Positions 47,836 to 60,271 of a DNA stretch of 64,000 bases are shown one piece after another (the stretch's first letter is position 1; every line of letters starts with the position of its first letter). The DNA comes from Welwitschia mirabilis (Eukaryota > Gnetophyta > Gnetopsida > Welwitschiales), in the NCBI GenBank assembly GCA_051453625.1, contig JBOZIK010000001.1:212583048-212647047 (forward strand), read 5' to 3'. Under the pieces are notes generated by a model. The model searched no databases. It saw only the letters and a program-made list of their open reading frames with translations, and had not been told where the DNA came from. Made by a program: the position numbers and the translations under genes.

Positions 47836-50034
47836 GTTTGTGGTGAAGTTTGTCTATGCTTGTATTTATCATTAATGTATGATAAATAGCAAGATTGCCC
47901 TAGCTATACAAATCTTATGTGACCAAACTCAACTTTTATCAATAATACTAGGACTTCTATTTATAGTATAGTCTAAATGTTATTCTTCTACAGAGATAGA
48001 TTGTAAAAGCTATTAGTAAAGTAAGCACAATATTAATGAGTAATATAGAGTAAAATGATATGTCAGATCTAGAAATAATACATAGTATTAAAAATAACAT
48101 AATAACTTCATGAAAAGCATAATTATTTAAAATGGAATCATGTAGCTTTACTTCCAACTCAAGCATAATGATATATCCATCATGAACAAGCGTGATCATG
48201 TAGTCTAAGCTCAAGCATAATGGCATAATCTCATCCATCATAGCGACAAGGGTGATATAATCAAGTCATTTAGCCTTCATAGTAAGAATAAAATAAGAAT
48301 GAAAAGTAAAGGTATCCCAAGATCCATCAAATAAACATTTAGATTATACAAGCTAGAATGAAAAAGAAAATCACTAAATAGATCCTAAAGTAAAAATATG
48401 CCTAAGCCAATCCTAGGTATAACAAGTATGACATTCATAACTTCATATTAAATTAAATCACCAAGAACTTGTAACACTTTATTACCTCAAAAGTAAAAGC
48501 AAAAAGTCTAAAAATATACTCATGTTAAATCAAGAAGAATCATGTTATCTTAGTAGCTAGCCCATCTATATAGGAGGATTAGAAAGAAATCATGATTAAA
48601 TCTCTAATTTCTTTGACAATGATATGATATGAAGTGATGTTCTTTAATGATGCAACTGGGGCATTTATAGGTTAGAATTAGGATCTACAATTAGAATTTA
48701 AAAGGGCCTAATGGTGTCATTCTAATGAATGACCAAAGTACATGAAATAATTCTTTACTTATGATGCCAAACTAAGGGCTTCTTCTTTGAAAAAAATTCT
48801 TTGTTTATCTTCTTTATACATAAATGGTTGGAATGAATTGCTTGTATTAAAGGAACTTAAATTTTGTTTAGAGTAACTAGTGCTATCATGCCTAAGACTG
48901 ACGTTATTTCCTATTATATTCAATAAACCTCCATCTTCTATCACAATGTTCTTGATGACACATTTATTCTGCAACATGGTAGTGTTAAGGTAAATCATTA
49001 GTAAACCAAAATTTTCATTACCTTAAGTATAAGAAATGCATAAAACCATTATGATGATAATTAAACATGCTACCAAGGCCTTAATTTATTGATGTAAATG
49101 TTTTTATTCTTTTTTGTGTTATCATACCCCCAACTAATATTTTTCTAGTTCCTTAGCAAAAGAAACATGTCAGAAAATTAAATAACATGGAAAAAATTCC
49201 AAATCAACTCAATCAAGTATAAAAAGATGAAAGTTTTTTGAAAACAATTTGGCCAATATTCTTTGAAATTATAGTTTTAAGTAAAATATAGAGCATAAGA
49301 ATTAAGTACTTTAAGTGCAAATGTTACTTCTTTTAATTAAAGCTAAACTTTTTCTTCAAAGTTTGAAGGATAAAAAATTGAATGTGAACAGGATGAGGAA
49401 TGAATTTTGGATGTGCTAATATGATCTACAATGAACTCGAAAAGTGAATTATTGAAAATAAAATGTGTAATCCATGATTAAAATAGAAAATATAGATTGC
49501 AAGATAATGCAAATAAAAGATTAAAAATCAAAAATAAAACTTTAGCTATAATGTCTTAGACTATAAAATCTCAGAAAATGACTAAAGGATGGTGGAAATG
49601 GGGACTGAATGTAATGACTTTAAAATGAAGGAGTAAAGGATGGATCTAAATTAGTTAATTTATGTAACTTTATAATAGAGAATCAAGTGAACAAGATACA
49701 AAAAAGGTGATTAGTAATGCCTATGAAAAATGGAAATCTATTTGCACATGTTAAGATGGCGACTCCAATTAGGAAAACTGATGATGCCTGCTCTATTAAG
49801 AGTTAGGTTTAATTCTTATGTTTCAAATCCTAGCAACGAAATTAAGTTATTTAAAATTACATGGTAGTTTAGAATCAAATCCAATTTTATAAAAACCAAA
49901 ATTCATATTAATTTTTTTAACTAAAACTTAGAAGACATTATAATAAAACAAGATGTAAATATAAATGTAGCTATTACAACTAAAAAATACAAGTACAAAA
50001 GGGTGATAAAGGGAGAAATTAAGAAGAATTTAAA
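47836..50034. other. Interval without a recognisable gene
   Basis: This AT-rich stretch has no assignable coding region. At 48,157-48,270 a unit of roughly 55 bases with CTCAAGCATAATG(A/G) and CCATCAT occurs twice. At 49,757-49,775 TGGCGACTCCAATTAGGAA resembles a tRNA-Arg-type primer-binding site of Tat/Ogre elements, which would place an LTR to its left; no LTR end was confirmed. Confidence 0.4.
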
Positions 50035-50490
50035 TCTAAGATATTCTATGAGAATCCAACCTTTCTAATTTTTCATCCATATCTTCTTGCTTCTTGGATG
50101 TCTCCTTTTATTTCTTAGCAATCATTTTTATCTTCCCTCATAACTTCTTAATCTAAGTCCTTTGAGATTTGGGAACTTCCTCTAAAAATGTATTACTTAA
50201 AATAATAGAGAAATGTTTATAAGTGATAGAAGGATGAGTCGAAGAAGGTGGAGAAGAAGAGGCAAAATATGTTTTACCCATTGAAGCCTTACTCTTTTTC
50301 CCTGTGATGGGCGAAGAGTAAAAAGAAGGAGGAGCATGAGAGAGAAGAGGAGTTCTTTACTTTTATTCTTGAATTTCTTAAATACCATCTAGAATCCAAT
50401 CCTAATTCTTGCACTTTCCAAGTTGGATAATCCTTTTAGAAGTAATGGCTTCAATGAAGGTTCTATCCAATTCCTCAAAAAAGTCTAGGG
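50035..50490 (-). pseudogene. Decayed coding region of unknown identity
   Basis: On the minus strand a protein-like reading persists for about 150 codons with few stops. It contains HTLDFFEELDRTFIEAI (about 50,480), IIQLGKCKNWDWILDGI, then a Ser/Pro-rich stretch (KTYFASSSPPSSTHPS, about 50,255) and a Lys/Glu-rich, probably coiled-coil end (KETSKKQEDMDEKLERL, about 50,080). Composition and order recall the low-complexity tail of a retrotransposon ORF, but no family was recognised. It could equally be a host pseudogene. Confidence 0.35.
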
Positions 50491-52043
50491 TGTGAGCTAA
50501 GACATTGTAGATTAAAAGTAAGGGAAGAGAATATCAATTTTCTAGCCCATATTATTAACTATAGTAGTAAAAAGACATTTGGTAATGTTAAAGTGTTTAC
50601 TATCTTAGATAGTCCTAATCATATCAAGGTGACTACTATAAGTATTATTCTCATGAGATGAGGGAAAACATTTTGAATGATCAACCTACAAAGTGCAAGT
50701 TGTCTCTTACAAAAGTATTTAGGGATTCTTCTCCATTTTGCGCTTATTAAACATTAAAAGTAGTATGACAATAACTACGGGTTTTAAGGTTATTGTACTG
50801 CTAACAAGGCTTTAACATCATTAAGAAAATAGCAAAAGAAGTGTATGAATAAAGGAGTTATATACCTAAGGATTATGTTTATCAATTATTATATTCTTAT
50901 AGATTTTCAAAACATTATTTGAGAGGAAATAGGTATCTTCCTTCTTTAGCAAGTAGTTCCAATTCCTTACTTGGATTTGTTAAGATAGAAGGATGTAAAT
51001 AAAGAAAAGAATGATGTGAAGATTCCTTCCTCCAAAAGAGGCATGCTCTTCCACACATGGTAGCCTAAAATGATAGATTAGAAGAAATAAAAAGAAAAAG
51101 AAATTTAAAAAAATCAAAATAAAATTTAAAAAAGTAAAAAATGAAGCGAAAAAAGAATAGAAAGATTTAAGGAAAAGAATAGACTCATTAACAAACTCAA
51201 AATCATGAGGAAGCCTAGATAGTACTACAAGAGAGAGTTAAATGCATAATAAGAGAAACAGATGGTGGTGTAAGTAAGGGGAGATGATAATGCTGGGATA
51301 TCTTGAAGAGATGGATTAAGAGGACTTGATGAGTATTGCAACAAAGTAAAGGTCTCAAGAAATATGAGTACTTAGTGTAGATGGCTTAAAAATCTTGAGG
51401 TTTTATAGATAGTGGATGAAATAAGGACCATTATATGAGTAAATCTTATTAATGGTTTTGATTGATTTTACCTTAGATCTAGACATGGATAAAGAAGTTA
51501 AATCATAGAAAACACAATGTATTTATTGGTGTGCTTTTTCTTACAAGAAAAATTAAATGATTATGAATTAGGATAAATAATGAAAGTGAGTAAAAATGTA
51601 ATGGGATGAATAAATGAAATTCAAACCCTATTATACATCCTATGAATAAATAAGACAAGATGAATATAAGCTAATAGTTTTATTTATTTACATAATTTTG
51701 GTGGGTCCTTTACCAAGACAAAGAAAATATAAATTAGTAAATATTTACAACCTTACAACTAGCCAAAGAGTATTAAATTAAATTATAAAAACAACCAAGT
51801 AAAACACCTTTCTAATTTCACCTTAATTTTATTTCATTTCTGCTTTATTTCATGGGTATCCAAGTTTTAAACAAATGATCACATTGAGCATTCAATATTT
51901 TGATACCTCCTTCCAATATATTTAACATGTTATACAAGAAGGATTTAGTGCTACATTTCCAGCAAGTATTCATAGCCCTAATGTAGATAAATGTTTCACA
52001 AATAAATTGTTATAGTTGCATTGCTAGCAAGCATTCATAGCCC
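50491..52043. other. Interval without a recognisable gene
   Basis: No gene is evident. Just before the LTR, a 66-base unit (AGCAAG(T/C)ATTCATAGCCCTA) occurs at 51,961 and 52,028; the second copy runs into the LTR edge. Confidence 0.4.
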
Positions 52044-53136
52044 TATTAATGTATGTATTTATATAACATTACATCCTTAGTTGAATCCTATCAATCACAA
52101 ATATATGTAGAGATACAATACACTAATATAAACAAGAGTTAATCTGAATGTCATAATTGGTTGAAAGCCCAGGTTAGAGCAAGAGAGTTGATTTCCACAA
52201 GGAAATACTTTGTATTTTAACTACAAAAATAAATTGTAATGCATGAAAAGAACAATGCAATACACTTATGCAAAGCTAATCTAGAAAATGAAAATAACAA
52301 TGCACCTAAACTAATAATGCATAATATTAACAAAAGTTGCTCTCATAACCTATATCACTAAATAAACTATCACCAGATCATAAGCAACATAAGCTATAAG
52401 GGTTGAGAACAAATATACATAGTAATCAAAAAATAAGTATTTTTTATTAAATCTAAAACAACATCTATGTTACAAAGTAGTCACACCTCAATGGAGGAAG
52501 CTCCACCTAACACCAAGGCAGATGTCTCTTTGCAACTACAAGGATGGATCTCTGGCACTTTGATCTCCTATCACAAGAATTTCTAGTGCAAACGATGATA
52601 AGTAGGAGTCGAGGATGAGACTAATATTTATTAACACAAAAACACAATAAAGTAAATAGATAGGCATGGGTAAAATCCTAGTGGCCATGTCAAAATAAAT
52701 AAATAGACAAGTGGAAGAAGTTAGGTGAATATCAGTCAAACATTAAATATTATTATTTGGCTGGTTGTCTAGATGATATAGGAGATGATGCCACCTCATA
52801 AATGATCCATATCATTTGCTAGTTTGACCTCAGTCAGCATTTTCATTAGCATTAACTATTCTGTCATCTATAATGTCATCTAGATGATGAGGTGAACAAT
52901 GGGCTTTTACAAGTATTTCATTAATGCATTAGCCTCAATGTTTTACATGACGTTTATCTCAGACATGTGAAGTATTAAGAGTTGCTCCAAATGTTGCAAA
53001 ATGTTATGAAAATTGTATGTTTTTATCTCTTTCATCTCAGCTCTTCATTATCATGGAACCGAGCATATACCTATCTATTATCTTGGAAAACCACTCAAAA
53101 TACCCTATCAAATATGCATAAGTTAGTAGCACAACA
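52044..53136 (-). repeat. 3' LTR of element V
   Basis: On the minus strand it starts TGTTGTGCTACTAAC at 53,136 and ends ACATACATTAATA at 52,044. Features shared with the other two LTRs include TTAATAAATATT, CTTGGTGTTAGG, TTTGTAACATAGATG and GGATTCAACTAAGGATGTAATG. Two hairpin-like CATCTAGATGA motifs lie at 52,763-52,790 and 52,862-52,900. Confidence 0.8.
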
Positions 53137-53150
53137 TAGCCCCCTCCTTA
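53137..53150 (-). other. Polypurine tract of element V
   Basis: The minus strand reads TAAGGAGGGGGCTA directly before the LTR's TGTTGTGC. This is the primer for plus-strand DNA synthesis in LTR elements. The matching position in element I reads AAGTAGAAGGCTA. Confidence 0.75.
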
Positions 53151-53719
53151 GCCTTGTTAGTCTCTAATAAAACCAAGTAGTAAACCATGTTTATAAGATA
53201 ACTTGTTAAATAATGAAATAACTAGGTTACTTAAGAAAATCATCTCAAAAAAAATCTTCAAAATCTTGGAGATAAAAAATTGATAATGAGAAATCAGAAA
53301 AACTGAATATTTCACCTACTTGAAGATCTGCCAGACGATCATCTAGGTTATCATCTAGATGATGAAGAGGATGATAGGCTCAAGAAAGGTCTTTGAAATC
53401 AGGAACCTATGATAGAATTTTTATTTAAATAGATAATCAGTAAATACAATAAGAAATCCCTCAACTAAATTAAATAGTAACAAAATAGAAAGATTGTCCA
53501 ATTTAAATTAATCCTCATCATATAAAAATTAAAGATAGACATGAAAATTTAGAGAAAAATTAGTACGCCATGCTAAAATAAAAACGATATGTCTATATAA
53601 AATCAAAGAGTTCTTAGTACAAAAAATACATAGAGAGGAAGATATAAAATAACACAAAAAATCACTACCCTCGTCAAAGCATAACAAACTTAGGCTCAAC
53701 GGCTAGTTTAAGTGTAGAG
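53151..53719 (-). other. Short 3' spacer of element V with a palindrome cluster
   Basis: No gene is seen. 53,330-53,378 holds two overlapping CATCTAGATGAT-type motifs. Confidence 0.5.
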
Positions 53720-54910
53720 GAAAAAGAAGGAGGATGCTTAGACTCAGTGAGGAAATGAAGATCCAAAAATTTAGAGATAGATCTAATTGTCTCATCACCT
53801 TTAACATGTATAGACTCATGAATATCCACTATTACACTCTACTGAATAGAAATAACACACTGATGCATGTCAATGATCTAGCTCTTAAAGTGCTGAATTC
53901 TACTCTTAATAGATAGGACCCTTTGTTTTAATGTCTAGATCCTTTGATCAAGTTTCTAGATACCTATATTTATGAAACCTCTGATGGTCTTGGTGATCTC
54001 TACTAGGAGGGCCTAAATCTGCTCAAGTGTGACCCTAACCACAGGTCTCTGTACCTGAGATCTCTCTACCTCTCTTGAAACCTGTCTGCCCATGTTCTAT
54101 AGATAGCCAGCTAAAGTATTAATGTGTGATAAGTGCTGATTGCCCATGGACTATAGTATTCCAAACCATCTAAAAAGTACTGAGAGGAGGCATGAGTAAC
54201 TAAGTATCTAAAGTTGATGTGCCTTAACCATAGATCTAAGTCTTTTCCAAATAAACATGAGAAGATCCATCTATTTACCTTGCTTGAATGTTTACCAAGA
54301 CCTATAAATAAGCTATTATAGTATGGCTATCATGAAAATATGAGCTAATGTAATGGATTAGCCCTATATGCAAAACTCTATATGCCGGGGTTAGCTGAGT
54401 GCCAAGTACACCCCATCTATCTATAGTAAGGTCTCTCGGTATATCTAATATAGCACCATATGCTCAACGCTCCTCAGTTCCACCAACCGAATGAATATGC
54501 ATACTCCCAAGCCTACCAATATCTGTATTCACTGGAATGTGGGATGAGAGAATCACTATCTCTTAGTCTCATATATATGCAATAATCATGTCCTACAACT
54601 GACCACAAGAATCTGGTCGCCTCTCAATGTGCATGATGTCATAAAATTCTCTCATCTCTAAAATGTAATAGGATTGATGCACATCAATAATCCACCTAAG
54701 CTAGAGATCTATGAGTCTCTAATCTACCTCAGATTAATGCAGCTTATGAAGTCTCTAAAATGTCTCTCGACATGAATAGTGATAGTCTAATAGTCAATGA
54801 ACATCTATGTCGAGATGGTGGATGTGCTAGCTCTGCACGCTCTATCTTTGGTGGTAATATGGGACCTACCTCTTACTCTATGACCTTAGCCTCAGCCTCA
54901 GCCTATCTAA
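53720..54910 (-). pseudogene. Post-integrase ORF of element V, unknown protein
   Basis: Right to left the reading gives RWIIDVHQSYYILEMREF (about 54,690), YDIMHIERRPDSCGQL, then IPVNTDIGRLGSMHIHSVGG (about 54,520), GAILDIPRDLTIDRWGVLG (about 54,440) and LTPAYRVLHIGLIHYI. The same order is seen in element I at 13,850-15,450. Only isolated stops interrupt the first 170 codons; the later part is poorer. The position between integrase and the 3' LTR is where Athila elements carry an extra, sometimes env-like, ORF. A relation to the 'putative plant transposon protein' domain (PF20167) is suspected from pattern only. Confidence 0.6.
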
Positions 54911-57689
54911 ATCTACATGTATAGGGATTAATCAATCACAAATACATAAAAACATCATGCAAAGATGGAAAGACATGTTAAAAACGTTGCATGGATCTGT
55001 AAAAACAGACCCCAAAAATCAATAAAAAATATAAAATATGATAAAAATATGTCCTACCTCCCAAAAGTTGCAATGTTTCCTAAATTATCTTAAATGAAAA
55101 ATCTAATTTGGTAGAATCATAGAACACATCAAACTAATTAATTTCACCTAAAGGACCACTATGTTACAATCTACAGTTTGTGAAAAAATGAATGTGAAAC
55201 ATGAAAAATTAAAAATACCTCATAAAATGCATAATTATTCATAACTCGAAAAATATGTAGTGAAATTTAAATTCATAATTCCTAGATCCAAGAGCGCAAA
55301 AAATTAATTGATATACATGAAAATTACATATCAAAAGCTAATAAATAAAAGAAAAAAATTTAAAAAAAGAAGGAAAGAGAAACATACCTCATTTTTGCAA
55401 ATTTGATGAAAAATCACAAATCTAGACATGAAATCAGGTAGGATAAGATCCAAAATACTTGTACAATATAGAGAGATTATTATCTCTCTAAGGAATGAGC
55501 AAAAATAATGAATACATGAGAAAAAATGAGGAAAAAGTGTTTGGACTGTGGTTATATTGCACTATCGTCTGGTTGCATCATCTAGATGACAACCTTAGAA
55601 TGACTCTTAGAAAGAATTAGATTATCATCCTCCCAATGTCATCTAAACAACCAAGTGAATGACAAGACATTAAAAAGTTTTTCAAAAATAAAGATCTCAA
55701 TCAAAAAACTTAGGCTTAGATATGATCATTGAAGTATCAGATTTTAACAGAAAAACTCAAAACAAAAATAAAAAATAAGAAAGAAAACCATGAAAATCAA
55801 GAGACAAAGAATAAAATCTTAAGAAAATAAAAACTACAGTTAATATCTAGTCTGAAACCTCTCAATAAAAGCTAAGTGAATGTGATCTAATAGAAAATAA
55901 AGACAAGATAAACTTCAAACTCTATAAGCTATAAGAAAACTCATAAAAACTAGGAAACGAAAAAGATGTTCTTTTTCTTTCCAAATGCTAATCAAGAAAT
56001 GATATGAACATAAAATAACAACAAGAAATCTACTAAATTATAAGATCCTATGTAAGAATGAGAAAATATGAAAAAAACTTTGAAATATCAAACTCAAAAA
56101 TAAAAGAAACATAAAATGAAAATGGACATAAAGAACAAGAAGAAGATTGCTTTCCTATTTGAATTACTAATCTAGAAAACTCCAAAAGAAGACATCATAA
56201 ATCCATATGAGTAAATATGTATAACAAAATATGTAAACTTCATATATTTTCACTTGAAAGAGCAGTGATTGCAATGATACAAAAACTCAAGTACTTAAAA
56301 CAATGAACGTCAAGATCAAAAATTATTTAGAAATGAACTCACTTACTCTCACTTCACAAATACACTTGAATCCTCAAAAGTGAAATGACCAAGTAGGAAT
56401 ACTAAGAGTCTAGGAAATAAGAAATGCTTCTGAAGATACTAGAAACTCCACTAATCCTATGATCTTAAAGTTTTATTACAACATTTTCCATGATGAGGGG
56501 AGTGCAACCACAGTCAAAGGAGTAAGGGCCCACGATGCATGGCCAACTAACCCCCCAGTGAAGTTTCCATAGCTATCAGCATGGCCAANNNNNNNNNNNN
56601 NNNNNNNNNNNNNNNNNNNNNNNNNNNNNNNNNNNNNNNNNNNNNNNNNNNNNNNNNNNNNNNNNNNNNNNNNNNNNNNNNNNNNNNNACCTAGCAAATT
56701 CCTAATAAATACATCATAAAGCCACCTGAGTAAATATGCATAACAAAATGTATAAACTTCATAAATTTTCACTTGAAAACACAGTGATTATGATGATACA
56801 AAATTTAAGTGCTTAGAATAATAAATGTCAAGATCAAAAGATACTGAGAAATGAACTCACTTGCTCTCATCCCACAAACACACCTGAATCCTTAAAAGTG
56901 AAATGACTAAGTGAGAATACTAAGAGTCTTAGAAATAAGAAATAATTCTAATAACACCAAAAACACCATTTATCCCATAGCCTCAAAGTTTATTACAACT
57001 TTTTCTATGGTGAGAGGAGTGCAACCATATTCATAGGAGTAAGGATCTATGAAGCATGACCAACTAACCCCCTAGTGGAGTTCCCATAGCTACCAATACT
57101 GCAAAAGGTTCCTTTTAGAAAATTTATCTTAGTATGGTAGAACATTATGTTGACTATGTCTTTTTTAACATAAAATATAATAGATCATAGTCATTATTTC
57201 TTTTTATCTTTGTTTTTTTATTTTAAAAAATTCCCACAAGATTACACACTTAAAAAGATAAAGGTAAAAAAGTGAGATAAAAGACAGGAAAGAACACTTC
57301 CAAACAACCAAAGACCTCAATACCATTGGAAAAAAAGCACAAGAACTAAGGAATATTCCTTTAAGTGAAGTCCATAGGTATGGAAACATTTTAGTATTGA
57401 GTGAATCTAATCTTATCATTATGATATACCCAAGTACGAATACTAGTCATAAAACTTCATAAAGCAACACACAAGTCAAGTTTAAAAGATGATTAGATGA
57501 TATCGTAACATCTACTAAAGGAATAAGCTAAGAAAGAACTCAGATAATAATAGGAAGGAAGTCCTTCTTATTGAGGGGAACCTCTAAGACAAGTGCTTCT
57601 ACCATGTTAATGATTGCATTAAAAGATCTTTTATATAGTCTCAATGTTGTTCATTAATCTTTTAAATCTCCCTAGTCTTTAAATCTAAA
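54911..57689 (-). other. Post-integrase spacer of element V, partly doubled at a gap
   Basis: This non-coding stretch matches 11,700-13,780 of element I. 56,190-56,588 and 56,689-57,100 are two diverged copies of the same 400 bases on either side of a 100-N gap (both with GAGTGCAACCA and CCAACTAACCCCC). They are probably unmerged haplotypes or element copies. Palindromic motifs lie at 55,561-55,594 and 55,622-55,666. Confidence 0.6.
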
Positions 57690-58770
57690 ATCTTAGTAGA
57701 GTCATTATAATGCACTCTCTCTATAAGGTGAAGACATAATCATTTAGAGGTTAACTTGTTATTCAGAAAAAGAACTCTAGTATTATATAACAAAACAAGT
57801 TGACTTAGTTCTAACTTTTTATGAAATATCTTTTTATAATGTTTGAACTTTGCTTGGGCTCTATGGATTAATTAATAATGTATAGCATGAGTTTGTTTTT
57901 CATCAAGGTGATTTAATTAGACTATTCTATGTTTAAGCTTTTATGAAGATCTACATGATTAAGTTGGTAGAAAGCACAATAAGAATTATAGCATACATCA
58001 ACAGATAAAATACAAACTTTACTGTACACAAGTTTATAAGGTGAAAAACCAAGAGAAGTATGCTAAGTAGTATGATAATCACAAAGAACATCATTAATAT
58101 TAGAATTCTAAGATTTCTTATTAATAGAAAAAAGTTTTTGCAACATTTTTCTTAATTTCTCTGTTGTCATTTTCAGCTTGTCCATTAGTCTGTGGATGAT
58201 AAGCATAATCTACTCTATGTTTTATATAAATGGACAAAAAAATTTTCCTAAAAATATGATTAATAAAATGAGTTCCTTAATCACTAATGATAATTCTAGG
58301 AAAACCAAATCTATAAAAAATATGAGTTCTAAAAAAACAATAAGCAATTCGAGCATCATTCAAAGAAGTAGGAATGGCTTCAATCCATTTAGTCACATAA
58401 TCCATAACCACTAAAATGTAATGTTTATTAAAATAAGGTGGATAAAGAGGGTCTATGGAATCAATACCTTAAAAATCAAAAGGATTACACTCAAGGATGG
58501 GTCTAAAGGACATTTATTATAAATGAACAAGGCTACTATAACATTAATAAGGATCACACCTCCTAGAAAAATCAAAGGAATCTTGAAAAAGAGTAGGTCA
58601 ATAAAAACTAGAATGGAGAATTTTCATGGCTATTTTATATTCACTAAAGTATCCTCCACAAATAATGCCATGATAACGATGAAGTATTTTAGGTATTTCC
58701 CAATCAGACACATATTTTCTTATAATTTGATCTTTACACTTAAGGTATAAATGTGGTTCTATCCACTTAT
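57690..58770 (-). pseudogene. Integrase of element V
   Basis: Right to left: CKDQIIRKYVSD (about 58,720), the zinc-finger HRYHGIICGGYFSEYK and RRCDPY-stop-C (HHCC pattern), FDF-stop-GIDSID with the first catalytic D (about 58,470), YILVVMDYVTKWIEAIPT (about 58,410), GFPRIIISD with the second D (about 58,280), [19 protein letters not shown] with the catalytic E (about 58,190), then a frameshift and a decayed C-terminal part to about 57,690. Very few changes separate it from a working Athila/Tat integrase; the SD-stop-GTHF and missing tryptophan positions are typical deamination damage. Integrase joins the LTR ends to chromosomal DNA. Confidence 0.85.
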
Positions 58771-58827
58771 AGTTACCTACTCTGTAAAGAAAAGATTTGA
58801 ATTAATTGTAAGTCCAATGTTGTGGTA

Positions 58828-59333
58828 NNNNNNNNNNNNNNNNNNNNNNNNNNNNNNNNNNNNNNNNNNNNNNNNNNNNNNNNNNNNNNNNNNNNNNNNN
58901 NNNNNNNNNNNNNNNNNNNNNNNNNNNNNNNNNNNNNNNNNNNNNNNNNNNNNNNNNNNNNNNNNNNNNNNNNNNNNNNNNNNNNNNNNNNNNNNNNNNN
59001 NNNNNNNNNNNNNNNNNNNNNNNNNNNNNNNNNNNNNNNNNNNNNNNNNNNNNNNNNNNNNNNNNNNNNNNNNNNNNNNNNNNNNNNNNNNNNNNNNNNN
59101 NNNNNNNNNNNNNNNNNNNNNNNNNNNNNNNNNNNNNNNNNNNNNNNNNNNNNNNNNNNNNNNNNNNNNNNNNNNNNNNNNNNNNNNNNNNNNNNNNNNN
59201 NNNNNNNNNNNNNNNNNNNNNNNNNNNNNNNNNNNNNNNNNNNNNNNNNNNNNNNNNNNNNNNNNNNNNNNNNNNNNNNNNNNNNNNNNNNNNNNNNNNN
59301 NNNNNNNNNNNNNNNNNNNNNNNNNNNNNNNNN
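58828..59333. other. Assembly gap (506 N) in element V pol
   Basis: The gap covers the RNase H C-terminus and the linker. Open frames that span it are artefacts. Confidence 0.95.
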
Positions 59334-60159
59334 GGCATAAGAAAGTTTACATTTAATCTTATTAAAAGCAAGCTGAAAAGATTCATTCCATTCAAATTTA
59401 GCTACTTTCTCTAGTAATGAGTGAAGGGGTTTATAGATATTAGCATAATCATGAATAAACTGATGGTAAAAATCATAATGACTAAGAAAAGATCTAATAT
59501 ATTTAACATTTATAAGAGGATTTAAGTTTTGAATTATACAAACTTTTTAAGCATCATCCTAATCCCCTCTTTTGAGATACAGTGACCTAAAATAATTCCA
59601 ATTTCAATAAGAAATAAAATCTTTTCCCAACTCAAATGAAGGCCACTAGAAATGCAATGGTTAAGGACATTCTCTAATTATTCTAAGATTTATTCAACAT
59701 TTCAGCACAAATATAGAAGTCATACATAAACATCCTAATAGATTCCTCAAGCATATTAAAAAAAGATTCTCATCATATCATATTAAAAAGTACTAGAAGC
59801 ATTACAAAATCAAAAAAGTGTGCGTTAAAAAGCAAAAGTACCAAAAAAAGAAGTAAAAGTGGTTTTGGCTTTATCCTCACTAATAATGCAAACCTAGTTA
59901 TAACCATTATAACCATCAAGAAAAGAGTAAAAAACATGACATTGAATCTTATCAAGTATTTGATCAAGAAAATACAAAGAACAGTGGTATTTTTTGTTTA
60001 CTTTATGTAGTTTTTAAAAACCTATGCACATACTTCATTTCCCACCTTCTTTAGGAACTACCATCAAAGGGATAATCCACTCACTATCAACTATTGCATA
60101 AATGATTCCAGCATCCATTAATTTTATAATTTTCTCTTTAACAACTTAAAATACTTTAG
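59334..60159 (-). pseudogene. Reverse transcriptase of element V
   Basis: Right to left: IIKLMDAGIIYAIVDSEWII (about 60,100), LMVVPKEGGK, SMCIGF-stop-KLHKV (about 60,025), FLDQILDKIQCHVFYSFLDG (about 59,930), YNGYN-stop-VCIISEDKAKTTF, and a decayed catalytic FMYDF (about 59,720) where FMDDF is usual, so one catalytic aspartate codon has become tyrosine. The 59,340-59,500 part is the RT-RNase H connection. It lies between the 112-N gap (60,160-60,271) and the 506-N gap. Like the other copies it contains single stops at glutamine or tryptophan positions. Confidence 0.8.
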
Positions 60160-60271
60160 NNNNNNNNNNNNNNNNNNNNNNNNNNNNNNNNNNNNNNNNN
60201 NNNNNNNNNNNNNNNNNNNNNNNNNNNNNNNNNNNNNNNNNNNNNNNNNNNNNNNNNNNNNNNNNNNNNNN

